From the NCBI RefSeq assembly GCF_009362785.1, contig NZ_WHNQ01000012.1, positions 1-64,000 of the forward strand: a stretch of DNA of 64,000 nucleotides. The letters are read 5' to 3'. The notes under the pieces are model-generated. The model saw nothing but the letters and a program-made list of their open reading frames with translations, did not search any database and was not told where the DNA came from. The position numbers were made by a program, and so were the translations under genes. This DNA is from Paraburkholderia atlantica. GTDB lineage: Bacteria; Pseudomonadota; Gammaproteobacteria; Burkholderiales; Burkholderiaceae. Within the stretch, counting starts at the first letter, position 1. Every line of letters begins with the position of its first letter. Of the stretch, positions 42,763-51,236 are shown in pieces.

Positions 42763-44043
42763 TCAGCCGACATGCACCCGCAACATCTCCAGCAACTGCG
42801 AACTCGCGTACAGCAGCAAACCGATGAATCCCCCGACGATCGTCCCGTTGATGCGGATGTACTGCAGATCCTTGCCGATATTCATCTCGACCTGCCGTGA
42901 CATCTCATGCGCGTCCCAGTTCTTCACGGTATCGCTGATATGGCGCGTCAGGAACTGCGCGAAGTCGGGCGCCATCGCGCGCGCGGCTTCTTCGAGATGA
43001 TCGTTCAGCGATTGCCGCAGCGCCGGATCGCGCGCGAGTTCGCGGCCGACCCACGCGCCCATCGCGGCGACCCGCGCATGCAGCGCCGAGTCGGCGCTTT
43101 GCAGATCGCGCTTGAGCCACGCGCGCAGTTCTCCCCACATGTCCTTCACATAGGCGCTGAAAGCCTCGCCTTCGACCAGATAGCGCTTCAGCGCTTCGCC
43201 CTGTTGCAGAAAAACCGGATCGGTCTTCAGCCGCACGATCAGCTTCTGCACCACCCGGTCGAACCTGTCGCGCAGCTCGTGCGTGGGGTTCTCGGCGATC
43301 TGTTCGAGCATACGGTTCGCGGCGCTCGCGATCGCTTCGGCGCCCTTGTCGCCGATCCACGCCGACGGCAGAAACTTCTCCATCGTCGGATACTCGCTCT
43401 TCACCCAATCGACGATCCGCCCGGCAATGAATTCGCGCGCAGGCGCCTCGCGCAGCACCGCGATCACCTGATCGATCGCGGTGTCGAGCAGTTCCTGATG
43501 ACGGCCGTCGCGCGTCAGCGTGTCGAGGATCGCGCCGAGCGATTGCGACAGATCGACCTTCGCGAGCACGTCGCGCAAGCCGTCCTTGATGAAGTTCTGG
43601 ATGCGCGCATCGTCGGCCACCTCGAGGATGCCGCCGGTGAGCCGCACCACGTAGTCGCCGAGACGCTCGGTGTTGGCCGATTCGCCGAGCCACACGGTGA
43701 TGGTCTGTGCCGGATCGTGCCGGCGGATCAGACCGACCAGCGACGGCACGTCGAGAAACTTGTCCTGCACGAAGTGCGCGAGGTTGTCGGCGATCTTGTG
43801 CTTGTTGCGCGGGATGATCGCGGTGTGCGCGGACACGACCGGAATCGGCACGCGGCGAAACAGCGCCGCGACCGCGAACCAGTCGGCGAGCGCGCCGACC
43901 ATCGCGGCCTCGGCGACGGCCTTGATGCCGTCGACCCACAGGCCGCGCGGCAGGAACGCGGTGACGACGAAAACGCAGGCGGCCGCGAGCAGCAGCAGTA
44001 AAGGCGTGCGCTTGGCTTTCTTCAGTTCGGTGGTCTTGTCCAT
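42763..44043 (-). CDS. DUF445 family membrane-anchored protein
   Basis: 426 residues. N-terminal membrane helix LLLLLAAACVFVVTAFLPRGL, then the DUF445 signature GIKAVAEAAMVGALADWFAVAALFRRVPIPVVSAHTAIIPRNKHKIADNLAHFV, a long helical domain, and a C-terminal membrane helix (INGTIVGGFIGLLLYASSQLL). The YjiN/DUF445 family has no firm function. It lies 143 bases downstream of the AI-2E gene's start on the same strand and diverges from the SbcD-like gene. Confidence 0.9.
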   Translation of the reverse strand: MDKTTELKKAKRTPLLLLLAAACVFVVTAFLPRGLWVDGIKAVAEAAMVGALADWFAVAALFRRVPIPVVSAHTAIIPRNKHKIADNLAHFVQDKFLDVPSLVGLIRRHDPAQTITVWLGESANTERLGDYVVRLTGGILEVADDARIQNFIKDGLRDVLAKVDLSQSLGAILDTLTRDGRHQELLDTAIDQVIAVLREAPAREFIAGRIVDWVKSEYPTMEKFLPSAWIGDKGAEAIASAANRMLEQIAENPTHELRDRFDRVVQKLIVRLKTDPVFLQQGEALKRYLVEGEAFSAYVKDMWGELRAWLKRDLQSADSALHARVAAMGAWVGRELARDPALRQSLNDHLEEAARAMAPDFAQFLTRHISDTVKNWDAHEMSRQVEMNIGKDLQYIRINGTIVGGFIGLLLYASSQLLEMLRVHVG

Positions 44044-44250
44044 CGGGCGCGGTTGATCGTGTCGGGCGGCGGCTGAAAGGTGCGGGGCTCAGCCGGTTCG
44101 GTTGCAATGATGCGGTACGGCCCGCGCACGCGTCCAGCCTGGATGCGCGCGCGCAATACGCGCCGGGGCTTCGGCAAGGTAACATTCGCGGTTGGGCTCG
44201 TCGTCGAGCGCCCACGCAACACGACGCAACGCAATCGCAATGGAGGCACA

Positions 44251-45453
44251 GTGATCAGGTTTCTGCACACCGCGGATTGGCAAATCGGCACGCAGTTCGG
44301 TCAGTTCGAACCGGACGAGGCCGCGCATCTCGGAGAGGCCCGCTTCGACACGGTGCGCCGCATCGCCGAAGAAGCGGCCGCGCGCAACGTCGACGCGGTG
44401 CTCGTCGCGGGCGACGTGTTCGACCTGCAGACCGTGTCGGACACCGTGATCCGTCGTTTGTTCGCCGCGCTGCAAGCGTTTTCCGGAACGTGGATCATGC
44501 TGCCGGGCAATCACGACGCGGCGCTCGTCGAAAGCGTGTGGACCCGCGCGCAGCGGCTCAATTGCGTGCCGCCGAACGTGCGGCTCGTGCTCGAAAGCGG
44601 CGTCGTGCTGCTCGACGCGTGCCGTTGCGCGCTGCTATGCGCGCCGCTCACGCAGCGCATCACCTACGACGACACCACCGCCTTCTTCGATTCCGTTGAG
44701 ACGCCGCCCGGCTATCACCGCGTGGGGCTCGCGCATGGCAGCGTCGGCGGCATTCTGCAGGAGGGCATCGACTCGTCGAACCCGATCGCGCCGACGCGCG
44801 CTGCGAGCGCGCGGCTCGACTATCTGGCGCTCGGCGACTGGCACGGTCATCTGCGCGTCGACGAACGCACGTGGTACGCGGGCACGCACGAACAGGACCG
44901 TTTCCGCGCGAACGAGCCGGGCTTCGTGCTCGACGTCACCGTCAGCGATCCCGGCGCGGTGCCGCAGGTCGATGTGGTTCGAGTCGGGCGATACCGGTGG
45001 CATCGCTGGGACGAGACGATTTCGGTACCGACCGACATCGACGCACTGAAAGCCCGCCTCGCCGAACTCGGCGCGAATGACGTGCTGCGCATCGAGGTCG
45101 ACGGCACCGCGGCGCTCGCCGATGCCGAGGCGCTGCATGTCGCGGTCGAAGAGGCGCGCGCCCGCGTGCGCGCGTTGCGTGCCGATCTGAGCAGCCTGCA
45201 CGTGCTGCCCACCGCCGACGATCTCGCCGAACTCGGCGCGCAAAGCGGCTATCTCGCGAAGGTGGTGGCACGGCTGCGCGGCTTGCAGGAAGACGCGCAG
45301 GCCGATCCGCAACAGGCGCGGCGCGCGGCCGAAGCGTTGCTGCTGCTGGCGCGCTTTCAGCGCGAACAGTGGCACCGCGATTCCCATGCCGCGCCGCCCG
45401 CGCAGGCGCGCGAACGGCAACCTGAAGCGCCGCGTGAAGGAGCCTGCGCATGA
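44251..45453 (+). CDS. SbcD/YhaO-like DNA repair exonuclease (metallophosphoesterase)
   Basis: 400 residues. Mn-binding motifs of the Mre11/SbcD phosphoesterase fold are present: HTADWQIGT, AGDVFDLQTVSDTVI, LPGNHDAALV, later LAHGSVGG and LGDWHGH. The last 120 residues are helical and probably dock on the partner ATPase. The GTG at 44251 with TGGAGG upstream is chosen; earlier in-frame starts run through the intergenic region. It overlaps the ATPase gene by four bases (ATGA), so the pair is co-translated and should form one nuclease-ATPase complex. Confidence 0.9.
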   Translation: MIRFLHTADWQIGTQFGQFEPDEAAHLGEARFDTVRRIAEEAAARNVDAVLVAGDVFDLQTVSDTVIRRLFAALQAFSGTWIMLPGNHDAALVESVWTRAQRLNCVPPNVRLVLESGVVLLDACRCALLCAPLTQRITYDDTTAFFDSVETPPGYHRVGLAHGSVGGILQEGIDSSNPIAPTRAASARLDYLALGDWHGHLRVDERTWYAGTHEQDRFRANEPGFVLDVTVSDPGAVPQVDVVRVGRYRWHRWDETISVPTDIDALKARLAELGANDVLRIEVDGTAALADAEALHVAVEEARARVRALRADLSSLHVLPTADDLAELGAQSGYLAKVVARLRGLQEDAQADPQQARRAAEALLLLARFQREQWHRDSHAAPPAQARERQPEAPREGACA

Positions 45454-48071
45454 AGCTGCAACGTATCGCGATTCAGGAATTCAGGCAGTTCGGCGGGCAG
45501 ACCGTGATCGACGATCTGCAGCCCGGTCTGAACCTGTTCGTCGGCCCGAACGAGGCCGGCAAAAGCACGATTGCCGAAGCGGTGCGCACGGTGTTCCTCG
45601 AACGCTACAAGGCCTCGCATCTGAAGGATCTGTTGCCGTGGGGACTCGCGAACGGGCAACCGTCGGTCGAAGTCAGCTTCGAACTCGATGGGGTGGCGTG
45701 CCGTCTGTCGAAGCAGTTCGTGTCGCGTCAGCGCTGCGAGCTGAGAATCGGCCAGGCCGTGTATAGCGAGGACGAAGCCGAAGACAAGCTCGCCGCGCTG
45801 CTCGGCTTCTCGCGCGCGGCGCGCGGTCCGATGAAAGCCGAAAACGCCGGCGTGCCGGGTCTGTTGTGGGTGCAGCAAGGCGGCACGCAGGAGATGCGCG
45901 ATTCGACCGGGCATGCGGCGCAGTATCTGCGCGACGCGCTCACGCAACTGTCGGGCGGCCGCGAAGCGGGTGGCGAGGACGCGCTGATCGCGGCCGTGCA
46001 GCGCGAGCTGCGGCAACTGCTGACCGCGCGCACGCAGAAATCGACCGGGCCGCTTGCGGAGGCGGAGCAGAAGCTGGCCACGCTGATCGCGAGCCGCGAC
46101 GAGCTGCAACAGCAGCGCCAGCAGTTCGACGACAACATCGCGCGCCTCGCCTCGCAACAGCAGGCATTCGACGACGCCGAGCGCCGGCGTCCGTGGGAGC
46201 TTCACGAGCAGAAGGCCGCGCTCGCGCAGCAACGCGCCGCGGCGGTCGAGCAACTCGAACGTGGCCTCGAAGGGCTCGCGCAGTCGCTGAAGATCGGTGA
46301 GGCCGAACTCGCGTTGTCGGTGCAGCAGGAACAGGGCGCGCTCGACATGGAGGCGGCGCTCGCGCGCGAACGCGAGCAACTCGACGCGGCGCGCGCCGAA
46401 GTCGCGGCCGCGCAAACCGCGCATGCGCAGGCCGAAAGCCGTGTGGCGCAATTCGAGCAGGCAGCGGCCGAGGCGAACCGTGCGCTCGAACTCGCGAACG
46501 CGGCCGTGACCGCTGCCGATCTGCGCAGCCAGGTCGATTTCTATCGGACAGAGAGCCAGCGGCTCGAAGCGTCGATCGGCGAGGCGGACAAGGCGAACGC
46601 GGCCGTCTTGCAGGCGGCGCGCGACGCCGCGGCGCTCGAACTCGACGACGCGCAGTTCAAGCGTCTCGTCACGCTCGACGGCGAGTTGACCGTGCTGCGC
46701 GCGCGGACCGAAGCGGCGATGACGCGCATCGAGTACAGCTTGAACGGCGAGTTGCGCGTCGGCGGTGAGACGATCAGCGGCACGGGCGTGCTGCGTGTCG
46801 ATGAAGAAAAGCGCATCGGGCTCGGCGAGCTCGGCGAATTGCGCGTGATTCCGGGTGTGTCCGATCTGTCCGCGCGGTTGTCGGAGCTGGCGTCGCTCGA
46901 GGCGCAGCACGCACAGTTGCTGCGGTCGCTCGGCGTCGCGTCGGTGGATGATGCGCAGGCGCGTCACGAGCAATGGAAAACGCTGGTCGCGCAACAGAAG
47001 AGCCAGGCCAGGATACTCGAGGTCCATGCGCCGCAAGGCATCGATGCGTTGCGCGCGGCGCTGGCATCGACGGCGGCGCGCTTGCAGGCATCGAGCGAGC
47101 GCCTTGCCGGTCTGCCCGACGTATCCGCGGCGCCACCGCTCGACGACGCGCGCCGCAACGCCAACATCGCGCGCGACGCGTTGGAGACCGCGCGCAAGGT
47201 GCTCGCACAGGCGGCGGGCGCGCAATCCACCGGCGTCGCGAAGGCCGATTCGCTCGCGACGCAGCTGCAACGCAAAGAAGCGCAGCTGAACGACGAAGCG
47301 TTCCGGCGCAACCGCGCGCAGTGGCAGGCGCACATCGTCGAGCAACGCGTGAAAGTCGATGCGCTGAAGAACCAGCGCGGCGAGCGCGAACGCGAACTCG
47401 ATGCGGCGCGGCTGGATGATCCCGTGGCGGAGGCGAAGCGCTATCGCGCATCGGCGGAACTCGCGCGCAACGAGCAGCACGAGCGTCAACTGCGGATCGC
47501 GGAGCTGCGGAGCCAGCTCGAAACGATGGGCGCATCGGGTCTCGGCGAACGGCTTGCCGCGCTCGAAGCGCAGGTGGAGCAGGCCACGCGTCGCAAGGAC
47601 GAACTGAGCCTGCGCGCGAGCGCGCTGAGTCTGCTCGATGAAGTGCTGGTCGACGAACGCGACGCCGCGCTCGCGCAGCTGCGCGCGCCGTTGACCGAGC
47701 GGCTCGGCCACTACCTGAAGCGGATTTTTCCGCAATCGAGCCTCGCGCTCGGCGACGATCTGATTCCGGCCATGCTCGATCGCGACGGCCGCGCGGAACT
47801 GCTCGACGCGCTGAGCTTCGGCACGCGCGAACAGCTCGGCATCCTGACGCGGCTCGCGTACGCGGACCTGTTGCAGGCCTCAGGCCGGCCGACGCTCCTG
47901 ATGCTCGACGATGCCGCGGTCCACACCGATGCCGCGCGCCGCGATGCGCTCAAACGCGTCTTGATCGACGCGGCGACGCGGCATCAGATTCTGGTGTTCA
48001 CGTGTCATCCGGAATTGTGGGACGACCTGGGCGTCAGGCAGCGGGCGGTGCAGGATCTGAAGGTGGCATGA
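45450..48071 (+). CDS. SbcC/YhaN-like SMC-family ATPase
   Basis: 873 residues. Walker A GPNEAGKST at 32-40 is followed by Ala/Glu/Gln-rich coiled coils, then an ABC-type half with SFGTREQLGILTRLAYADLL (signature-like) and Walker B PTLLMLDDAAVHTD near residue 815. It is shorter than SbcC (about 1050). The only cysteines lie near residues 75-90 and at the C-terminus, so no CxxC zinc hook exists at the coiled-coil tip. This resembles the YhaN branch more than true SbcC. It would power DNA end processing with the nuclease upstream. Confidence 0.9.
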   Translation: MKLQRIAIQEFRQFGGQTVIDDLQPGLNLFVGPNEAGKSTIAEAVRTVFLERYKASHLKDLLPWGLANGQPSVEVSFELDGVACRLSKQFVSRQRCELRIGQAVYSEDEAEDKLAALLGFSRAARGPMKAENAGVPGLLWVQQGGTQEMRDSTGHAAQYLRDALTQLSGGREAGGEDALIAAVQRELRQLLTARTQKSTGPLAEAEQKLATLIASRDELQQQRQQFDDNIARLASQQQAFDDAERRRPWELHEQKAALAQQRAAAVEQLERGLEGLAQSLKIGEAELALSVQQEQGALDMEAALAREREQLDAARAEVAAAQTAHAQAESRVAQFEQAAAEANRALELANAAVTAADLRSQVDFYRTESQRLEASIGEADKANAAVLQAARDAAALELDDAQFKRLVTLDGELTVLRARTEAAMTRIEYSLNGELRVGGETISGTGVLRVDEEKRIGLGELGELRVIPGVSDLSARLSELASLEAQHAQLLRSLGVASVDDAQARHEQWKTLVAQQKSQARILEVHAPQGIDALRAALASTAARLQASSERLAGLPDVSAAPPLDDARRNANIARDALETARKVLAQAAGAQSTGVAKADSLATQLQRKEAQLNDEAFRRNRAQWQAHIVEQRVKVDALKNQRGERERELDAARLDDPVAEAKRYRASAELARNEQHERQLRIAELRSQLETMGASGLGERLAALEAQVEQATRRKDELSLRASALSLLDEVLVDERDAALAQLRAPLTERLGHYLKRIFPQSSLALGDDLIPAMLDRDGRAELLDALSFGTREQLGILTRLAYADLLQASGRPTLLMLDDAAVHTDAARRDALKRVLIDAATRHQILVFTCHPELWDDLGVRQRAVQDLKVA

Positions 48072-48105
48072 GCGGGGCGGGCTGGCACCACCCGGTACGG
48101 CCCGC

Positions 48106-49869
48106 TTACTCGTACCACCGCGGCGTGTACACCCATTGCGCGCCGTTATCGCCGCAAGCGAATTTTCTCGTCAGCGACGACCCGACGATCACCATCGTGC
48201 GCATATCCACGTCGGCCGAGCGCAGTTCGCCGAGCGTCAGCGTGCGCAGCGTGCCGCCAGGCCGGCCGATGTCGCGCCCGAGTACCACCTGGGTCGATGG
48301 CGCGCGATATTCCCGCACGATGTCGAGCGCCTTGTCGAGTTGCCACGGACGCGCGCGCGAAACCGGGTTGTAGAACGCGATCACGAGATCGGCTTGCGCC
48401 GCATGGCGCAGGCGGGTTTCGATGATCGTCCACGGCTTCAGGTTGTCCGACAGCGACAGCATGCAGAAGTCGTGGCCGAGCGGCGCGCCGGCTTGCGCGG
48501 CGGTCGCGAGCGCGGCCGACACGCCAGGCACGATCGACAGTTCGACGGCTGCCCATGCGTCGTTGCTCGAAGCTTCGAGCGCTTCGAGCACGGCGGCCGC
48601 CATCGCGAACACGCCGGGGTCGCCCGAGGACACCATCACGACCGAGCGGCCTTCGCTCGCGAGCTCGAACGCGTGCCGCGCGCGCTGCATTTCCTCGCGA
48701 TTGTCGGTGCCGTGCACACGCTGATCCGCGCGCAGCGGGCCGGCCATTTTCACGTAGGTGTCATAGCCGAGGACGTCGGTCGCTTCGTTCAACGCGGTGC
48801 GCGCGGCGGGGACCATCAGTTCGGCGCAGCCGGGGCCGAGGCCGATCACGGTCAGACGGCCGCGGGCACGGCCGAGCGTCGCGGCGTCGATGGCCAGTGA
48901 GCAGAGGGCGAGCGCGACGTTCGGGTGAGTGTCGTCGTCGTGCAGCGTTTCATGGGGGACGCGTAGCGCCGTATGCAGCAAGCGTGCGGCATTCGTTTCC
49001 CCCGGTTCGGCGCCGGCATCGGAGAAGCGTAACGGCACCTCGAGTAGCCTTGCCGCTTGCGCAAGCGCCGGGTCGGCCATGCTCGCCGATGACGCGAGCA
49101 AGGCCGCGAGCGAAAGCATCGCGAGACCGTGCGCTCTCAGTGCCGTGCGCACGCGTGCGACGATCGCGTCGGCGGAATCGGCATCGGCGTCGTCGCTGAC
49201 GACGGCCGCCACCACGCTGCGTGGATGAATCACGAGCTCGTCTTCACGCCCATCCCACGCGCGCGGCGTCACGCGAATCGCGAGACGCGCCGACTCCGAG
49301 CGCGGCAGTTGCGCGTCGTCGAGCCACGGCGCGTCGCCTTCGATGCGCGTGCTTTCGCCCGCGAGCAGATCCGACACGAAGCGCTTGCCTTGGCCAAGAT
49401 CGGCGAGCGCATAGCCATCGGGCGGATTGAGCACGCAGGTGCCGAAGCGAAGTTCGCCGCTCGTCGTGATCGCGGGCTGCACGGCCAACGCAGCGGCGAT
49501 GTCGCGCGCCATCACGTTGACACCGGCGAGGCCGCCGAGCAGCGGCACGACCGCGCTGCCGTCCTCGGCGACCGCGAGTACCGGCGGCTCGGCACCCTTG
49601 TTCGACAGCAGCGGCGCGAGGCAGCGAATCACGATGCCGGCCGCGCACAACGCGACGATCGGCGTGCCGCGCGCATACAGCTCGCGCAGTTGGGCGCCGA
49701 GTTCGCTGTACGACACGTCGGCCTCGACGCGGCCTTGCAGCGCGTGGACCTGACACGCCGTAGCAACGCCGGCCGCGGCATGCGCGTCACGCTCGACATA
49801 CAGCGCCTGAATCCGCCGCGCTGTCGCGAGCGCGCCGGTGCCGAGAATCACGATTGCGGGCGCGTTCAT
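48106..49869 (-). CDS. cobJ: CbiG-CobJ fusion: cobalamin biosynthesis, precorrin-3B C17-methyltransferase
   Basis: 587 residues. The first 330 are CbiG-like: GIVIRCLAPLLSNKGAEPPVLAVAEDGSAVVPLLGG is the CbiG N-terminal core, but the C-terminal CbiG motif GxGCRxG is not recognisable (VVAAVVSDDADAD stands there). From GRLTVIGLGPGCAELMVPAA (about 345) a complete CobJ/CbiH SAM methyltransferase follows, with SSGDPGVFAMA and FYNPVSRARPWQ. CobJ contracts the ring and methylates C17; CbiG opens the lactone and removes acetaldehyde. MNAPAIVI at 49869 is chosen; it overlaps cobI by four bases. Confidence 0.92.
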   Translation of the reverse strand: MNAPAIVILGTGALATARRIQALYVERDAHAAAGVATACQVHALQGRVEADVSYSELGAQLRELYARGTPIVALCAAGIVIRCLAPLLSNKGAEPPVLAVAEDGSAVVPLLGGLAGVNVMARDIAAALAVQPAITTSGELRFGTCVLNPPDGYALADLGQGKRFVSDLLAGESTRIEGDAPWLDDAQLPRSESARLAIRVTPRAWDGREDELVIHPRSVVAAVVSDDADADSADAIVARVRTALRAHGLAMLSLAALLASSASMADPALAQAARLLEVPLRFSDAGAEPGETNAARLLHTALRVPHETLHDDDTHPNVALALCSLAIDAATLGRARGRLTVIGLGPGCAELMVPAARTALNEATDVLGYDTYVKMAGPLRADQRVHGTDNREEMQRARHAFELASEGRSVVMVSSGDPGVFAMAAAVLEALEASSNDAWAAVELSIVPGVSAALATAAQAGAPLGHDFCMLSLSDNLKPWTIIETRLRHAAQADLVIAFYNPVSRARPWQLDKALDIVREYRAPSTQVVLGRDIGRPGGTLRTLTLGELRSADVDMRTMVIVGSSLTRKFACGDNGAQWVYTPRWYE

Positions 49870-50609
49870 CCTTGCCACTTCTGCCCCGGCACGACCAGCA
49901 GCGAAAAATACGGCGACGCCATCGGATCGACTTCGGCGAGCGGCACGATGCGCTGATTGCGCATCGTCGCGCGCTCGACATACAACGCGCGCTGCGCGAG
50001 TCCGAGTTCGTCGAGCACGCGCCGCACCTTGTCGAAATTGCGGCCGAGTTTCATGATGACCGCCGCGTCGGCATCGGCCAGGCGGCGGCGCAATTCATCT
50101 TCGGGCAGCACGCCCGACAGCACCGACAAGCTCTGATTGCGATACACGAGCGGCGCGCCGAGCACCGCCGCGCCGCCGAGCATCGAGCACACGCCGGGCA
50201 CCACCTCACTGTCGTAGCGCGCCGCGAGCCGGTCGTGCAGATACATGTACGAGCCGTAGAAGAACGGATCGCCTTCGCAAACCACGGCGACGTCGCGGCC
50301 CGCGTCGAGATGGCCCGCGACGACTTCGGCGGCGGTGTCGTAGAAGTCCGCGATGATCGCTTCATACGACAGCGGCGGTTCGAGCGCTTCGGTCGTGACC
50401 GGATAGACGAGCGGCAGATGCTGCTGCGCGTCGTGCAGATGCGCCTCGATGATGCCGAACGCGTTGCCCTTCTTGCCCTTCGCGACGAAATACGCGACCA
50501 CCGGCGCCGCTTTCAGCAGCCGCAGCGCCTTCAACGTCAGCAATTCCGGGTCACCGGGACCGACACCGATACCGTACAGCCGTCCGCGACTCGTTATCTG
50601 GCTCGTCAT
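49866..50609 (-). CDS. cobI: Precorrin-2 C20-methyltransferase
   Basis: 247 residues. The tetrapyrrole methylase fold shows in GIGVGPGDPELLTLKALRLLKAAPVVAYFVAKGKKGNAFGI, CEGDPFFYGSYMYLHDRL, VPGVCSMLGGAAVLGAPLVY and MKLGRN. It uses SAM to methylate C20 of precorrin-2. It sits in the minus-strand operon cobG-cobH-cobI-cobJ; the start is immediately after the cobH stop and its end overlaps the cobJ start. Confidence 0.95.
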   Translation of the reverse strand: MTSQITSRGRLYGIGVGPGDPELLTLKALRLLKAAPVVAYFVAKGKKGNAFGIIEAHLHDAQQHLPLVYPVTTEALEPPLSYEAIIADFYDTAAEVVAGHLDAGRDVAVVCEGDPFFYGSYMYLHDRLAARYDSEVVPGVCSMLGGAAVLGAPLVYRNQSLSVLSGVLPEDELRRRLADADAAVIMKLGRNFDKVRRVLDELGLAQRALYVERATMRNQRIVPLAEVDPMASPYFSLLVVPGQKWQG

Positions 50610-51236
50610 TTATTCGACCTCCGTCGCAAGCGCGTTGACCGCGGCGGCGGCCATCGCGCTGCCGCCGCGCCGTCCGTGCACGACCACATAGGGAACGCCG
50701 CGGCTGTTTTCCGCGAGTGCCGCTTTCGATTCCGCCGCGCCGACGAAGCCAACCGGAAAGCCGAGAATCAGCGCGGGCTTCGGCGCGCCGGCATCGAGCA
50801 TGTCGAGCAGATGGAACAGCGCGGTCGGCGCATTGCCGATCACGACGACGCTGCCCGCCAGGTGCGGACGCCACAATTCGAGCGCGGCGGCCGAGCGCGT
50901 ATTGCCGATGTCGCGCGCCATCGCGGGCACGTCCGGGTGCGTCAGCGTGCAGATCACTTCGTTGTTCGCGGCCAGCCGCGCGCGCGTGATGCCTTGCGCG
51001 ACCATGCCCGCATCGCACAGGATCGGCGCGCCTTGCGCGAGCGCGCTGCGGCCCGCGCTGCCGGCGCCGTCGGAGAACGCGAGGTCGTCGATCACGTCGA
51101 CCATGCCGCACGCGTGGATCACGCGCACCGCGAGCTTTTCGAGGTCGGCGGGGATACGCGCGAGGTCGGCCTCCGCGCGGATCGTCGCGAACGATTGGCG
51201 ATAGATCTCCTGACCGTCGCGAATGTAATCAAGCAT
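50610..51236 (-). CDS. cobH: Precorrin-8X methylmutase
   Basis: 208 residues. The opening DYIRDGQEIYRQSFATIRAEADLARIP and the catalytic His in VRVIHACGMVDVIDDLAFS are diagnostic, followed by ILGFPVGFVGAAESKAAL and VHGRRGGSAMAAAAVNAL. It moves the C11 methyl group to C12, giving hydrogenobyrinate. It overlaps the end of cobG by eight bases, so translation is coupled. Confidence 0.96.
   Translation of the reverse strand: MLDYIRDGQEIYRQSFATIRAEADLARIPADLEKLAVRVIHACGMVDVIDDLAFSDGAGSAGRSALAQGAPILCDAGMVAQGITRARLAANNEVICTLTHPDVPAMARDIGNTRSAAALELWRPHLAGSVVVIGNAPTALFHLLDMLDAGAPKPALILGFPVGFVGAAESKAALAENSRGVPYVVVHGRRGGSAMAAAAVNALATEVE

Noticed and set aside
45357..47735. 792-codon minus-strand frame over the SbcC-like gene
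   Set aside because: Longest shadow in the window; Arg/Leu/Ala-biased, no motifs, opposite a gene with Walker A and B.
44251..48071. Nuclease-ATPase pair as an anti-phage defence system
   Set aside because: The neighbours are ordinary chromosomal genes and the pair resembles housekeeping SbcD/YhaO and SbcC/YhaN proteins; nothing points to a defence island.
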